Numbered from the stretch's first letter, positions 7,756-16,615 are shown. The stretch is 64,000 nt of DNA from Nitrososphaerota archaeon (GCA_027887045.1 JAPCJH010000001.1:1-64000); one strand, 5' to 3'. A program made the numbers and translations. Notes: generated by a model not told the origin, from the sequence alone.

Positions 7756-9684
7756 ATGTCCGAAGATACCCGCAGGCTCGCTGCCATCATGTACACCGAC
7801 ATGGTGGGCTACACTGCCCTGGGCCAAAGGGATGAATCTCTGTCGCTGGCCGCGGTTGAGGCACAGCAGAATCTTCTGAGACCGGTGCTGGCAAGGCATG
7901 GCGGCAGGGAGGTCAAGACCATGGGCGATGCATTCCTGGTCGAATTCGCCAGCGCCCTCGAAGCCGTGAGATGCGCCTATGACATACAGAGGTCAGTGAG
8001 GGAGTTCAACCTCGCCCTGCCGAGCGACAAGCGGCTGCACATTAGGATCGGAGTACATCTTGGCGAGGTAGTTGAGAAACAGGGGGACATCTTGGGCGAC
8101 GCCGTAAACGTCGCGTCGCGGATTGAGCCCCTCGCTGACGACGGGGGGGTGTGCTTGACCCAGCAGGTGCACGACCACGTTCACAACAAACTCGAACTCC
8201 CGCTGCAAAGCATTGGGAGCAGGCTGCTGAAGAACGTCAGCTCACCGGTGGAGGTCTACAAGATTGTGATGCCCTGGAGCGAAGCGAAAACGGCTTCGCC
8301 GGGCCAAGCAGACAAGAAGAGAGTGGCCGTCCTTCCACTTGTCAATATGAGCGGCGACCCAAACGATGAGTTCTTCGCAGACGGCATGACGGAAGAGATG
8401 ATATCGACGCTCTCGAACATCAGCGGTCTCACAGTAATCTCGCGCACATCGACCATGCAGTACAAGGGAGCCAAGAAGAACCTGGTCGACATAGGCAGGG
8501 AACTTGGAGCAGGAACCCTTCTGGAAGGAAGCGTCAGGAAGGCGGGGAACCGCGTCAGGATAACCGTCCAGCTGTTGGATGCGGCGGAGGACAAGCACCT
8601 ATGGGCTCAGAACTACGACAGGGATCTCCAGGACATCTTCGCAGTGCAATCCGACGTTGCGGCCAACATAGCCGACGCACTGAAGGTCAGGCTGTTCGAA
8701 AGTGAGGCCGCCCAAATCAGCAAGAAGCCCACCGAAAACACGGAGGCGTACATGCTCTACCTGAAAGGCAGGCAGTACTGGAACATGAGGTCTAAGGAAG
8801 CAGTCTACAAGGCGATGGAATACTTTCAGCTTGCCATTGACGGTGATCCAAACTTCGCACTTGCTTACGCGGGAATCGCAGATTGCTGGAACGTCATCGA
8901 AAACTGGGGATACGCTTCGACCGCAGAAGCTGTCCCTAGAATGAAGCAGGCCCTGCTAAAGGCTCTGAAGATGGACAACAAGCTCGCTGAGGCCCACACG
9001 ACGTACGCCATGGAGCTTGGTTGGCACGAGTGGAGATGGGATGAGGCAGAACTGGAGTTCAAGAGAGCGATCGAGCTAAACCCCAACTACGCCACAGCTC
9101 ACCAGTGGTATGCCTGGTCCGTCCTTCGCATGAACCGACGGCTGGAAGAGGAGCTCAGGGAGGCGTCCAAGGCATTGGAACTCGATCCGCTCGCGCCGAT
9201 AATGAACCACAACATGGGACAGACCTACTACTACAGGGAGGAATATGACGAGGCAATCAAGCATTTCGAAAAGGCGCTTGCGATCAATCCCGCCTTTCTG
9301 GCTGACTACCTGAAACTGGCCTTCTGTTACGTCGCGAGCTCCAGATACGACAAAGGTATCGAACTGCTCGAAATGCACATGCCGAAGTTCAACTCTGAGA
9401 AGGTGACGAAGCTTATGCTGGTCTGGGCCTATGGGACAGCCGGACGGATTGAAGAGGCTAGGAGACTCTTCGCGGAGGTGGAAGGCAAGGAGCGAGTCCA
9501 TCCCGTCGATTACGCGTGGGCATACTTCGGTCTGGGCGACTCTGACAAGATGTTCGAATATTTGGATATGGCCATGATTGAGAGAGGACGTGACGGTCCG
9601 TTCGCACTAATCGACCCCATCTTCCTCAAGCGCTACAGGTCAGACCCTCGCTTCTTAGCGCTCAAGAACAAGGTCGGCATCTAG
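7756..9684 (+). CDS. Class III adenylyl cyclase-domain protein with TolB-like and TPR regions
   Basis: About 642 residues. Residues 1-170 form a class III nucleotide cyclase domain with a complete catalytic set: metal-binding D15 (YTDMVGYT) and D58 (TMGDAFL), purine-specifying K54 and D111, and transition-state N118 and R122 (NVASR). By family rules this set predicts ATP as substrate and cAMP as product. Residues about 190-310 match the TolB/FlgO-like domain found in bacterial CHD-TPR proteins (VAVLPLVNMSGDPNDEFFADG). From about 330 to 600 there are TPR repeats, for example EAELEFKRAIELNPNYATAH. No membrane segment, so probably cytoplasmic. I start at the ATG at 7756; a TTG lies three codons upstream. 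A degenerate paralogue lies at 12639-14666. The combination is common in bacteria, so horizontal origin is possible. Confidence 0.9.
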   Translation: MSEDTRRLAAIMYTDMVGYTALGQRDESLSLAAVEAQQNLLRPVLARHGGREVKTMGDAFLVEFASALEAVRCAYDIQRSVREFNLALPSDKRLHIRIGVHLGEVVEKQGDILGDAVNVASRIEPLADDGGVCLTQQVHDHVHNKLELPLQSIGSRLLKNVSSPVEVYKIVMPWSEAKTASPGQADKKRVAVLPLVNMSGDPNDEFFADGMTEEMISTLSNISGLTVISRTSTMQYKGAKKNLVDIGRELGAGTLLEGSVRKAGNRVRITVQLLDAAEDKHLWAQNYDRDLQDIFAVQSDVAANIADALKVRLFESEAAQISKKPTENTEAYMLYLKGRQYWNMRSKEAVYKAMEYFQLAIDGDPNFALAYAGIADCWNVIENWGYASTAEAVPRMKQALLKALKMDNKLAEAHTTYAMELGWHEWRWDEAELEFKRAIELNPNYATAHQWYAWSVLRMNRRLEEELREASKALELDPLAPIMNHNMGQTYYYREEYDEAIKHFEKALAINPAFLADYLKLAFCYVASSRYDKGIELLEMHMPKFNSEKVTKLMLVWAYGTAGRIEEARRLFAEVEGKERVHPVDYAWAYFGLGDSDKMFEYLDMAMIERGRDGPFALIDPIFLKRYRSDPRFLALKNKVGI

Positions 9685-10235
9685 ATTCTATCGACGTTTG
9701 ATGGTGGATATCTCCGCCTGGTGTGATTCCAGGGTGGCTCCGGAAATCATGACAAGGACCCGAAGGAAGTAGACGCGCTTGGCGGCTCGAGAGATCAGAG
9801 GCCTGCTCTCCGCAGAGCTTTGCCTCACCGCAATGAAATCTTGTCGACTCTATCCGTATCGAGTCCCCTCTTCCTACAGATGTATTTGAAGAAAGTGTAC
9901 GTCAGTCACCCGCCAAAAGCGACCATGCTACCAACCCCGAGTTGCGTAACATGCTTCCAGTTGTACCTCCCCCCCAAGTTCCTAATCGCTTCCTTTGCGA
10001 CGTGCTTGTATGAGGCATAGTACATAGAGAGCTGGGAATTGTCGAGTGTCAGCCGGCGGGGCGAGGCACGGAATGGGAGGAGTCCGTATGAATAAGGCGA
10101 ACCTAAGAAGCTACGGCTACGCTATTTCCTGTTTTGTTTCACTTGCGGTCGTTCCTGATGGATTCTTCCCAACGCGGTCGTCGACTCGGCCATGAATAAT
10201 CGACATCCGCTCCGGAACTGTGAGGAGCGCGGGGG
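9685..10235. other. Intergenic region without a convincing gene
   Basis: A minus-strand frame of about 39 codons from the ATG at 10025 (MYYASYKHVAKEAIRNLGG) ends in TGA, and protein-like sequence continues after the stop. It may be a gene remnant, which I could not identify. A plus-strand 34-codon frame at about 10088 (MNKANLRSYGYAISC) follows a GGGAGGAG stretch but is too short to judge. Confidence 0.3.
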
Positions 10236-10952
10236 CTACTTTGCCGATCCTAGCCTGAATAGCTTGACGCCCACGGCTGCGCTGAAAGCCGCAATCAAGA
10301 CGACCAAGGCGACGTAGCCGATGAACCCTACAAATCCCGCAGCTGGGAACGGACCCGATGCGACCAGTACGGATACCACGACGAACACCGCGAATCCCAG
10401 GTAGGCCACGCCCTTGCTGAAGACCCCCTTCAGCATCACCCAGCTCACTATAAGGGCAAAGACACCAAGGAGGACGAAAGATACTCCACCAATTGCACTA
10501 CTCGCCTGGGAAATCGTTTCGTAGGCAGCCACGAAAGCTGCCTTGTCTCCCGCAGTTGCCGCGGAAGAGGCGTATGAGTCATACAGAGCCGGAGTAGCCA
10601 AGGTCATTGCCGTGCTCACCAAAGTGACCGTGAACGCGGCCGCGCCAAACACAGTCCCGACGAGAGAGAAGCCAGGGTTTGTCTCCCTTAGGGAGGCATA
10701 CAGACCCACGACCCCCACGAAGCCTAACACGCCTATCAGTACGCCCATTGCGTTGGTGGCGAAAAAGAGCGCAGCTTGACTAGGATAGGATGTCAGAGCC
10801 TTTTCGGGAGAGAAGGGAGTCGACGGCGTGGCGAACGCAATTACCGTGCTTATAGCAACAACAACCGCAATTAGAATAAGTGAAATGCCGCTTGCTCGGT
10901 AGAGCCCCTTCGGAGAACCTCCGCCGCTCACACTTCCTATGTGGAAGGGCAT
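10236..10952 (-). CDS. Polytopic membrane protein, DUF4386-like
   Basis: 238 residues with about six to seven hydrophobic helices. The pattern of an N-terminal helix, a short loop with an SYPSQAALFFATN segment, then paired helices rich in Gly, Ala and Val resembles the DUF4386 family of small integral membrane proteins of unknown function. The ATG at 10952 gives a short polar N-terminus before the first helix. It stands alone between accessory genes. Function unknown; the DUF assignment is from general resemblance. Confidence 0.65.
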   Translation of the reverse strand: MPFHIGSVSGGGSPKGLYRASGISLILIAVVVAISTVIAFATPSTPFSPEKALTSYPSQAALFFATNAMGVLIGVLGFVGVVGLYASLRETNPGFSLVGTVFGAAAFTVTLVSTAMTLATPALYDSYASSAATAGDKAAFVAAYETISQASSAIGGVSFVLLGVFALIVSWVMLKGVFSKGVAYLGFAVFVVVSVLVASGPFPAAGFVGFIGYVALVVLIAAFSAAVGVKLFRLGSAK

Positions 10953-11120
10953 CTATTAAGGCTGAGCAGCGGATTTGTTCGGGAACCGAATGCGTCACCC
11001 TTTTTTGCGGATGAAGAGAAAAGTGCTCACATTCTCCGCCGCCGAACAAGCTGAAACAACCAGACGAGCCAACCGAAGACGAAAGAACCCCATTTCCGCA
11101 TTTCTCCTCCCGAGTGATGC

Positions 11121-11168
11121 CAGGTGGGGACCGCCCCCAAAAGAGGTTCGGAAACTAGATTCCTTGAT
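11121..11168. repeat. Copy of a GC-rich intergenic repeat
   Basis: GGTGGGGACCGCCCCCAAA followed by a GTTCGGAAACTAGATTCC stretch. It is similar base for base, with gaps, to 12452-12500 (GGTGGGGTCCGCCCCTAATC, then TTCCAGAATTGGATTCC). Each contains the self-complementary GGGG(A/T)CCGCCCC. Origin unclear. Confidence 0.4.
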
Positions 11169-11224
11169 ATTTCGGGACTCCCGGTGAAGTGAGCGCCCAA
11201 CAGACAAGCGGATGAAGTTACATC

Positions 11225-11238
11225 GCGGGCCCGGTGGG
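11225..11238 (-). repeat. tRNA 3'-end-like fragment
   Basis: Plus-strand GCGGGCCCGGTGGG. The complement reads CCCACCGGGCCCGC, like the T stem plus 3' acceptor strand of an archaeal tRNA. The same 14-mer, with small changes, recurs at 12443, 14743, 16276 and 22085, always in this orientation. No matching 5' half is found nearby. Confidence 0.45.
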
Positions 11239-11299
11239 AGTCGCCTGATGTATCAACGACTCCTGAGGCTCTTAAGACAGATTTCGACGCCTTTCTCTA

Positions 11300-11356
11300 G
11301 GGCCCCAATAGTTGTAGTAGCCCGGCTGGGGGGTGAACCCATAATGGGTTCGAATC
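11300..11356 (+). repeat. tRNA-like palindromic repeat, copy 2
   Basis: GGGCCCC, then GTAGTAGCCCGGCTGGGG, then GAACCCATAATGGGTTC, a perfect palindrome with 8-base arms around one base, which continues into CGAATC. This is the best-preserved copy of the family seen at 4151 and 5896. A D-arm-like and a T-arm-like half are joined with no anticodon arm. The rest of the 10953-11494 gap has no convincing gene. Confidence 0.6.
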
Positions 11357-11494
11357 TCCTCGGGCTGAGGGATTCCAAACGGAATCAATCGAACAAATAA
11401 CAGTGGTCCGCCTTCTAACGTTGAATGGCTCGGAAGGTAGAACGCCAAAGCGAATGTCTTGTACTCACCGACATCAGTCAGGTCTAAGGCCCGC

Positions 11495-12040
11495 TCATGC
11501 TATTCCGGGCCCCTTTTGCAGTCGGTCGTACAGCTTTTCCATCCACACGTAGTAGTCCTCCGAGCTGTATCTCTCTCTCGTCCCTTTGACGAATGGTTCC
11601 AACCTCTGCCATGCCAGCCGAGTGGCGAACATCTCGTCTGCCAGCTCCTCCTTCACGAACCCCTTCCCCACCAGGAGGCCGACGGACTCGAAGAGAGAGG
11701 CAATCTGTTGGAACGCGAGCTTGTCTTCCTTGGAGAGCTTCTCGAACTCCTCGTAGGACGATATCTTGGTGTTGACCACGGTGAACCACGACCTCTGGAC
11801 CTCGAGGCTGTTCGCGAATTCGTACAACTTCGTTATGAGGTCTACGGTCGCGAGTTCGTTGTTCTGCCTCAGCTGCAGAGCCGCCGTGTTGGCCTGCTTG
11901 AACGACGCCTCTACCAGCCTCCTGTTGTCCCTCATCTCTATGACCACAAAAATGGTGCCTAGAATGATCGCCGCAGACGCCAGGAGGGCCGCGTCGGTTG
12001 AAACGGTGTTGAGGTCGATCTGGAGGGGCAACTCAATCAT
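11495..12040 (-). CDS. Membrane-anchored DUF4760-like protein
   Basis: 181 residues. One N-terminal transmembrane helix (about residues 16-35, LLASAAIILGTIFVVIEM) is followed by a long helical, charged cytoplasmic part (NRRLVEASFKQANTAALQL) typical of DUF4760-like proteins. The family has no established function. No signal peptidase site is evident, so the helix is a signal anchor. A fragment of dihydrolipoamide dehydrogenase on the other strand begins about 90 bases upstream, so no operon partner is seen. Confidence 0.6.
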   Translation of the reverse strand: MIELPLQIDLNTVSTDAALLASAAIILGTIFVVIEMRDNRRLVEASFKQANTAALQLRQNNELATVDLITKLYEFANSLEVQRSWFTVVNTKISSYEEFEKLSKEDKLAFQQIASLFESVGLLVGKGFVKEELADEMFATRLAWQRLEPFVKGTRERYSSEDYYVWMEKLYDRLQKGPGIA

Positions 12041-12133
12041 GACGGGCGGCTCGCTCCGGGCTGTACTGTTCTCTCACGTCTTCCCCAGGCCGTCAGTTCT
12101 TATTCAATTTGTGGTTTCCGCTGGACGGATTGA

Positions 12134-12349
12134 GCAAGCCGAGGCGAGCACATAATCGGACCCTACGCCTCAATCCTGATCCAAGAGATCATCGACCTGA
12201 TGTACACGGAGAAGCAGGATGCCCGACCGCTAATGGAGTCTATGCACATCCATCCGTCGATGAGCGAGGTCGTGGATCGCGCCTTCGGTTCGCTGATTGA
12301 GCCGCGGGAGTATCATCCCATGACGAAGCACGAACACCTGTCTGACTGA
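12134..12349 (+). pseudogene. C-terminal remnant of dihydrolipoamide dehydrogenase
   Basis: A frame of about 71 codons without a start codon. Its sequence (GEHIIGPYASILIQEIIDL, then MHIHPSMSEVVDRAFGSL) is the dimerisation-domain C-terminus of pyridine nucleotide-disulphide oxidoreductases of the dihydrolipoamide dehydrogenase group, including the HxHPSxSE segment that holds the active-site His and Glu. The frame is closed upstream by a TGA at 12131, and no FAD or NAD domain precedes it, so some 400 codons are missing. It cannot be a working enzyme. The ending YHPMTKHEHLSD looks like a natural C-terminus. Confidence 0.75.
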
Positions 12350-12442
12350 TGTGGCCGCTCGTGCGGACCCCCCACTCAATGCGGGGGGCTTCAATGCAAA
12401 CTACCAGTTCCCACCCTGATAACATTGTCCTTCTCACCGGTA

Positions 12443-12500
12443 GCGGGCCCGGTGGGGTCCGCCCCTAATCAGCTTCCAGAATTGGATTCCAAGGGTCCAT
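12443..12500. repeat. tRNA 3'-end-like fragment fused to the GC-rich repeat
   Basis: GCGGGCCCGGTGGGG runs directly into GTCCGCCCCTAATC and on to AATTGGATTCC. It links the GCGGGCCCGGTGGG family with the element at 11121, suggesting both are parts of one longer repeat. Apart from this, the dihydrolipoamide dehydrogenase remnant is the only recognisable content of 12041-12638. Confidence 0.45.
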
Positions 12501-12638
12501 AGTGTCGTTCTGATGTGCGTGGCCTCCTGCTCGGCCTATGTCAGTCCAGATAGGCGCCCCAACAGAGGAGACGAAGGGATATCATGCCCATGGTTCCGAA
12601 TCTTCCTCGAATTACAACAATTGCACTCATTGCCGCTG

Positions 12639-14666
12639 CTACTCCAAACCAATCTTCTGAAGAAGACTGTGAAAACGTGGGTCAGCCCTGAGACGGTCAA
12701 ACATTGGATCGCTAATGGAAGAGATAAGTGTGCTTGTCCGCTCGTCTGCCGCCTTGTCCAACCATTCGAAAGCAAGGTTTTCCAAACCTAGAACCGCGTA
12801 GACTTCTGCGAATAATGTGGCTGGAACGTATTGCCCGTTCGAAGCCTCTCTGAGTTCCTTTAGTACTCCTTCTGCTTCGGATTTCCTCCCCGCCGCTACA
12901 TATGCGTATGCTATGGGTGGCTTGAAAAATATCTCCTCCGGCCTAATTTGCAAAGCCCTCTGAATCTCTGCGGTGCCCTCCTCGATGGAAGACAAAGAGA
13001 CCAGAAATGTTCCTAGGTTGACGTGGGCGTACGCTGAATTCGGATCCATTTCAAGTACGTGTCTAAGTTGATTTATTCCTTCTTGGTGTTGACCCGCATA
13101 AAACAGTGTATTTCCCACGTTCGCGGCTATTATTGAGGAAAAGGGATCGAGTTTCTCTGCTTCCCGCATCTCTTTGATTGCTTCGTTCCACCTTCTCAGA
13201 GGAACAAGCAAGTGTATCGCATACCAATGGTGTGCAGTTGAGTAACTCGGGTTTAGTGCCAGCGATCGTCTGTATTCCCGTTCGGCACCCTTCCAGTCCC
13301 ATTTCTGGTTTGACAAAGCCACGGCCATTGAAGTATGCGCCTCCGCTAGAGTCTCATCCAATTCGAGCGCCTTCATGGCATATTCTATGCCTTTCTGAAC
13401 CGCGACTTGAGGTTGCAAGAAACCCCAGTTTCCCAAGAGTTGGTAGCAGTCTGCAAGTCCGGCGTAGGCCGCCGCGTAGCTGGGGTCTCTTTTGGCGGCC
13501 TCCTCAAAATAGCCAATGGCCTTGTAGAACGCCTCTTTCGGGGATTGAAGAGTCGCTCTTTCATTGACGAAATGACGTCCCTTCAAACACAGTGTGTAAG
13601 CCTCCGTGTTGGTAGTCGGAACGCTCTGGAGTCTCTGTTTTTCGCTTGAAAGAAGTTCTACCTTCAAGGCCTCCGCAACCTGCTGTGCAATTTCGCTCTG
13701 AATCGCAAAGATGTCGTCAAGGTTCCTGTCATAGTTCTGAGACCATAGATGACGATCACTTTCAACATTGATCAGTTGCGCTGTTATTCGTACCCTGTTG
13801 CCAGACTTTCGGATGCTGCCCTCGAGAACAGTCCCGACATTGAGTTCCTGTCCAATCTGTCCAAGCGGGGTGCTCGATTCCCTGTACCTCATGACAGAAG
13901 TCCGAGAGATGACGCTAAGCTCCCTTATCTTCGAGACAGTCGAAATCAGTTCTTCCGTCATTCCGTCGGTGAAGTACTTGTCATCCGGGTCGGCGCTCAT
14001 ATTGACGAAAGGTAGGATTGCTAGTCTCCTTTCGTCCAGAGATTGATTCTCGGGTAGTGAGAGTCTCTGCGTGGGCAATACGACCTTGTAGAGTTCTAGC
14101 GTAGAACGGATGTCCTTGACCTGATGTCTGCCAATTCTGACCAATTGCACCTCGACCGTGCCTCGGATCTGGTCATGGACCTGCTGGGTTACGCATATCC
14201 CTTCAGGCTCAGCGAGTGGTGCTACCCTCGACGCGACTGCCACTGCCTCTCCAGATACTTCTCCTCCCCTTTCTGTCACGTCCCCGACATGTATGCCTAT
14301 CCTGACGTAGATGTCCTGGTTGCTCGGGGCTTCGCGATTGTACTCTCTCAGCATCCGTTGAATTTCGATGGCGCATCGAATCGCGTCAAGCGCACTTCCG
14401 AAAAGGACGAGAGACTCTTGCGACTGGAGCTTCGTCTGAGTCTTGCCACCTGGCCCTCTGATCCAGCTCTTGAGACCTGTTTCTGCGCCCGCGGAGAGAT
14501 TCCCTCCGGAGTCTTTTCCTCCGTGAGGCGATAAAGCCTGCCAAATGATTGACCTCTGCTTATCCAGAAGACGCTTAGCTAGAGATTCGTCTTGTTTGAG
14601 GGCGTCCTGGTAACCTACCATCTCCGTGAACATAATCGCTGCGAGGCGATGCTCTGCTTCAGGCAA
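12639..14666 (-). CDS. Degenerate cyclase-domain protein with TolB-like and TPR regions
   Basis: 675 residues, a paralogue of the protein at 7756-9684 with the same order: cyclase-like domain (1-200), TolB/FlgO-like domain (about 215-340, LAILPFVNMSADPDDKYFTDG) and TPR repeats (about 360-660). The catalytic set is broken. The first metal Asp is Glu (FTEMVGY, residue 15), the second metal Asp is Gln (QSQESL, 83) and the transition-state Asn is Ala (VAVASR, 143). K79 and R147 remain. An extra 25-30 residues with Gly/Ser-rich sequence (KDSGGNLSAGAETG) sit before the second metal site. It probably does not make a cyclic nucleotide and may act as a regulatory or heterodimer partner. Start is TTG at 14666. 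Confidence 0.85.
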   Translation of the reverse strand: MPEAEHRLAAIMFTEMVGYQDALKQDESLAKRLLDKQRSIIWQALSPHGGKDSGGNLSAGAETGLKSWIRGPGGKTQTKLQSQESLVLFGSALDAIRCAIEIQRMLREYNREAPSNQDIYVRIGIHVGDVTERGGEVSGEAVAVASRVAPLAEPEGICVTQQVHDQIRGTVEVQLVRIGRHQVKDIRSTLELYKVVLPTQRLSLPENQSLDERRLAILPFVNMSADPDDKYFTDGMTEELISTVSKIRELSVISRTSVMRYRESSTPLGQIGQELNVGTVLEGSIRKSGNRVRITAQLINVESDRHLWSQNYDRNLDDIFAIQSEIAQQVAEALKVELLSSEKQRLQSVPTTNTEAYTLCLKGRHFVNERATLQSPKEAFYKAIGYFEEAAKRDPSYAAAYAGLADCYQLLGNWGFLQPQVAVQKGIEYAMKALELDETLAEAHTSMAVALSNQKWDWKGAEREYRRSLALNPSYSTAHHWYAIHLLVPLRRWNEAIKEMREAEKLDPFSSIIAANVGNTLFYAGQHQEGINQLRHVLEMDPNSAYAHVNLGTFLVSLSSIEEGTAEIQRALQIRPEEIFFKPPIAYAYVAAGRKSEAEGVLKELREASNGQYVPATLFAEVYAVLGLENLAFEWLDKAADERTSTLISSISDPMFDRLRADPRFHSLLQKIGLE

Positions 14667-14742
14667 TGTGTTACGCTGGTTCGCGTGATTCTTCTAGAGA
14701 TAAAACCGTTTGGCGAGTAGTCAAAGAGACTTGAGAAAGGGG

Positions 14743-14764
14743 GCGGGCTCGGTGGGTTCAAACA
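14743..14764 (-). repeat. tRNA 3'-end-like fragment
   Basis: Plus-strand GCGGGCTCGGTGGGTTCAAACA. The complement reads like a tRNA T arm plus 3' acceptor strand (GTTTGAACCCACCGAGCCCGC). No anticodon arm or 5' acceptor strand can be found next to it, so it is not a whole tRNA gene. Confidence 0.45.
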
Positions 14765-14788
14765 CCAACAAGTGCGAAATCCCCTTCC

Positions 14789-14797
14789 GTTAAATAT
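14789..14797 (+). promoter_or_regulatory. TATA-like box upstream of the NUDIX gene
   Basis: GTTAAATAT lies about 65 bases before the ATG at 14859. Transcription would start near 14820, giving a leader of roughly 40 bases that holds a tRNA-like GATTCGAACATACAGG stretch. Confidence 0.35.
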
Positions 14798-14858
14798 GGT
14801 CCGCCTCGGAGAAACCAAGATGGCGATTCGAACATACAGGAATCGAACTTAGAACTCC

Positions 14859-15377
14859 ATGCCAGGCGAACTCTTTGATGTTGTCGACGAAAGCGATAAC
14901 GTAGTAGGTCGCGAGCTCGGCAGCGTGAGTCTGCAGAAGGGGCTCCTCCACAGGGCCATAGCCACCCTGCTGTTCGACTCGCACGGTAGACTCTACATTC
15001 AGAAGAGGGCAGGGGACATGACTTTCTACCCAGGTCACTGGTCTATTTCTTGCACAGGTCATGTTTCCGCGGGGGAAACCTACTCCGAAGCCGCAAGGAG
15101 GGAGATGAAAGAGGAATTGGACCTTGATTGCGATCTTGTCGAAGTGACCAAGTTCCAGACTCCCAAGTGGGATGTGGGAGGCCTAGTCGAATGGGAGTAC
15201 ATCGTGGTATTCGAGGGCCATTCAGAAAATCCGGAAGTCTCCCTCAGCGATGAGACAACAGAAGGTAAATTTGTGCCACTCGAGGAGTTCAAGAGGTTGT
15301 TGAGGTCCCTGCCAGAGAAATTCACCCCAGACTCTCTCCTGGCCTTTGAGCACTATACCGTGGCCAAAGCCCGTTAG
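14859..15377 (+). CDS. NUDIX hydrolase, YfcD/IPP-isomerase-like group
   Basis: 172 residues. The Nudix box is GHVSAGETYSEAARREMKEEL (residues about 69-89), matching GX5EX7REUXEEXG with Asp in place of the last Gly. The N-terminus (ELFDVVDESDNVVGRE) and the segment LLHRAIATLLFDSHGRLYIQ match the YfcD-like branch related to type 1 isopentenyl-diphosphate isomerase. Enzymes of this kind cleave nucleoside diphosphates linked to another group, or act on prenyl diphosphates. The box shows it can bind the catalytic Mg2+, but the substrate cannot be told. The next gene on the same strand is a winged-helix protein 96 bases downstream. Confidence 0.85.
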   Translation: MPGELFDVVDESDNVVGRELGSVSLQKGLLHRAIATLLFDSHGRLYIQKRAGDMTFYPGHWSISCTGHVSAGETYSEAARREMKEELDLDCDLVEVTKFQTPKWDVGGLVEWEYIVVFEGHSENPEVSLSDETTEGKFVPLEEFKRLLRSLPEKFTPDSLLAFEHYTVAKAR

Positions 15378-15473
15378 ACTTCGGGGCCCATTCGCCCGAC
15401 CGGTGTCGGGTAGTATGATCATGTGACCACGAGACTAAATAACGAATAGGACGCACTCATCGGTGGCTTAGAG

Positions 15474-16184
15474 TTGGCTATTGAGGACCTAATGAATAGA
15501 AACGCCTTCCCGGACGAGCCTCTCGACGCGAATGACCGCCAAATAATCCAGATTTTATACGCACAAGGTCCGAAGGGTATGGGATTCAACAAGCTAGTTG
15601 CGAACGTCGCACCGTCCGTGTCAAGAAGCACTTTGGCATTGAGGGTAAGGCGGCTTGCAAGGCTGGGCTACGTCGAGAGGATTCCGACCAGAAGAGCGGG
15701 CCAGGTGAAACCTGTGAGAATCTCGTTCAAATGTCATTCTCTGATGTCGACGCTCAAGAAGCTGAAAACGCAGTCTGAAGAGCTTTCGCAGGACCTCGCG
15801 AAGCTCGATTCGATGGGAAAGTCTCGAGAGCATGGCGGACTTGAGTCAAAAGCTAATTCATTCCGGAAGTGGTACGACGAGTATCTCAGCAAGTTTAACG
15901 GGCTCTTTGGCATGACCGGCTCCGTCGCGGTCCTGTATGGGACGGCAGCAGCCGGCGACCTCTTCCTGCCTTTGATTGTCGAGGACTATAGGCGACTTTG
16001 GACGCAATTCATGGCAGTCATGAGGAATAACCCAGACCTCATGACCGTCGCTAAGAATGCCATCAACACACAACTGGAGACTGGGGGAACCAATATCGAA
16101 GAGATCAAACGGGAAATCAAGAAGGAAGCGAAGGAGTGGTCACGGGAACTCGCTCCACGTAGCCGCTCTAAGAGTGGGATTTGA
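15474..16184 (+). CDS. Winged-helix DNA-binding protein
   Basis: 236 residues. Residues about 18-85 form a MarR/PadR-like winged helix: helix ANDRQIIQILYAQ, then recognition region SRSTLALRVRRLARLGYVERI, and a basic wing RRAGQVKPVRISF. The C-terminal 130 residues are helical and charged (KKLKTQSEELSQDLAKLD), suited to dimer formation or effector binding, with no recognisable domain. The start is TTG at 15474 (an ATG follows six codons later). It may regulate itself or its neighbours; no operator is evident. Targets unknown. Confidence 0.7.
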   Translation: MAIEDLMNRNAFPDEPLDANDRQIIQILYAQGPKGMGFNKLVANVAPSVSRSTLALRVRRLARLGYVERIPTRRAGQVKPVRISFKCHSLMSTLKKLKTQSEELSQDLAKLDSMGKSREHGGLESKANSFRKWYDEYLSKFNGLFGMTGSVAVLYGTAAAGDLFLPLIVEDYRRLWTQFMAVMRNNPDLMTVAKNAINTQLETGGTNIEEIKREIKKEAKEWSRELAPRSRSKSGI

Positions 16185-16615
16185 TTACTGTCAGCTAGCT
16201 AAAGGTTAGATCAATGGTGCCCCACAAACCCGCCAACCCAAAGAAAGAGCGAAAGGACTTGACACCAAAAAGGTGACGGGCCCGGTGGGATTTGAACTTG
16301 AAGTTGAATTCGCACCCCCGCACCAGATTCTTGTTGTGGGCCGATGGGATTCGCCTACTCTACTGGATTTCCGTGAATCGTGGAATTGGATTGGGAGGAG
16401 TCCACGTAAATAATCATCTGGAACTTGGAGCGAATGTCAATTTGGAGGGCGTCCCTGGCCTCCGTAAGTAGTTGCTACCGAGGCGCAGCTCGTCGGAACC
16501 AGCCCGCCGAGAAGAGCGGCGACGCTAATCCCAACTAGCAATCGCCGCTTTAGGCGATTCACGAACGCCCTGGCTGAATAAGGTGATATACCTATACCTG
16601 CAGTAATGGACCTTC
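16185..16615. other. Intergenic region with a tRNA-like fragment and a possible gene remnant
   Basis: Besides the tRNA-like fragment at 16276, a plus-strand frame near 16337-16471 reads GIGLGGVHVNNHLELGANVN and ends in TAG without an upstream start. It could be the tail of a lost gene, which I could not name. TATA-like GATATACCTATAC near 16583-16595 probably serves the next gene. Confidence 0.3.
16276..16298 (-). repeat. tRNA 3'-end-like fragment
   Basis: Plus-strand GACGGGCCCGGTGGGATTTGAAC. The complement, GTTCAAATCCCACCGGGCCC, is a textbook T arm plus 3' acceptor strand. The expected 5' acceptor strand and D arm are not found on the appropriate side, so this is a fragment and not a gene. 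Confidence 0.5.

Noticed and set aside
16276-16298. Complete tRNA gene on the minus strand
   Set aside because: T arm and 3' acceptor strand look right, but I could not find a 5' acceptor strand, D arm or anticodon arm within 80 bases.
10071-16410. Similar GGGAGGAGTCC stretches near 10071 and 16391 as a repeat family
   Set aside because: Only about 15 bases match and the flanks differ, so chance or shared ribosome-binding sequence explains it.
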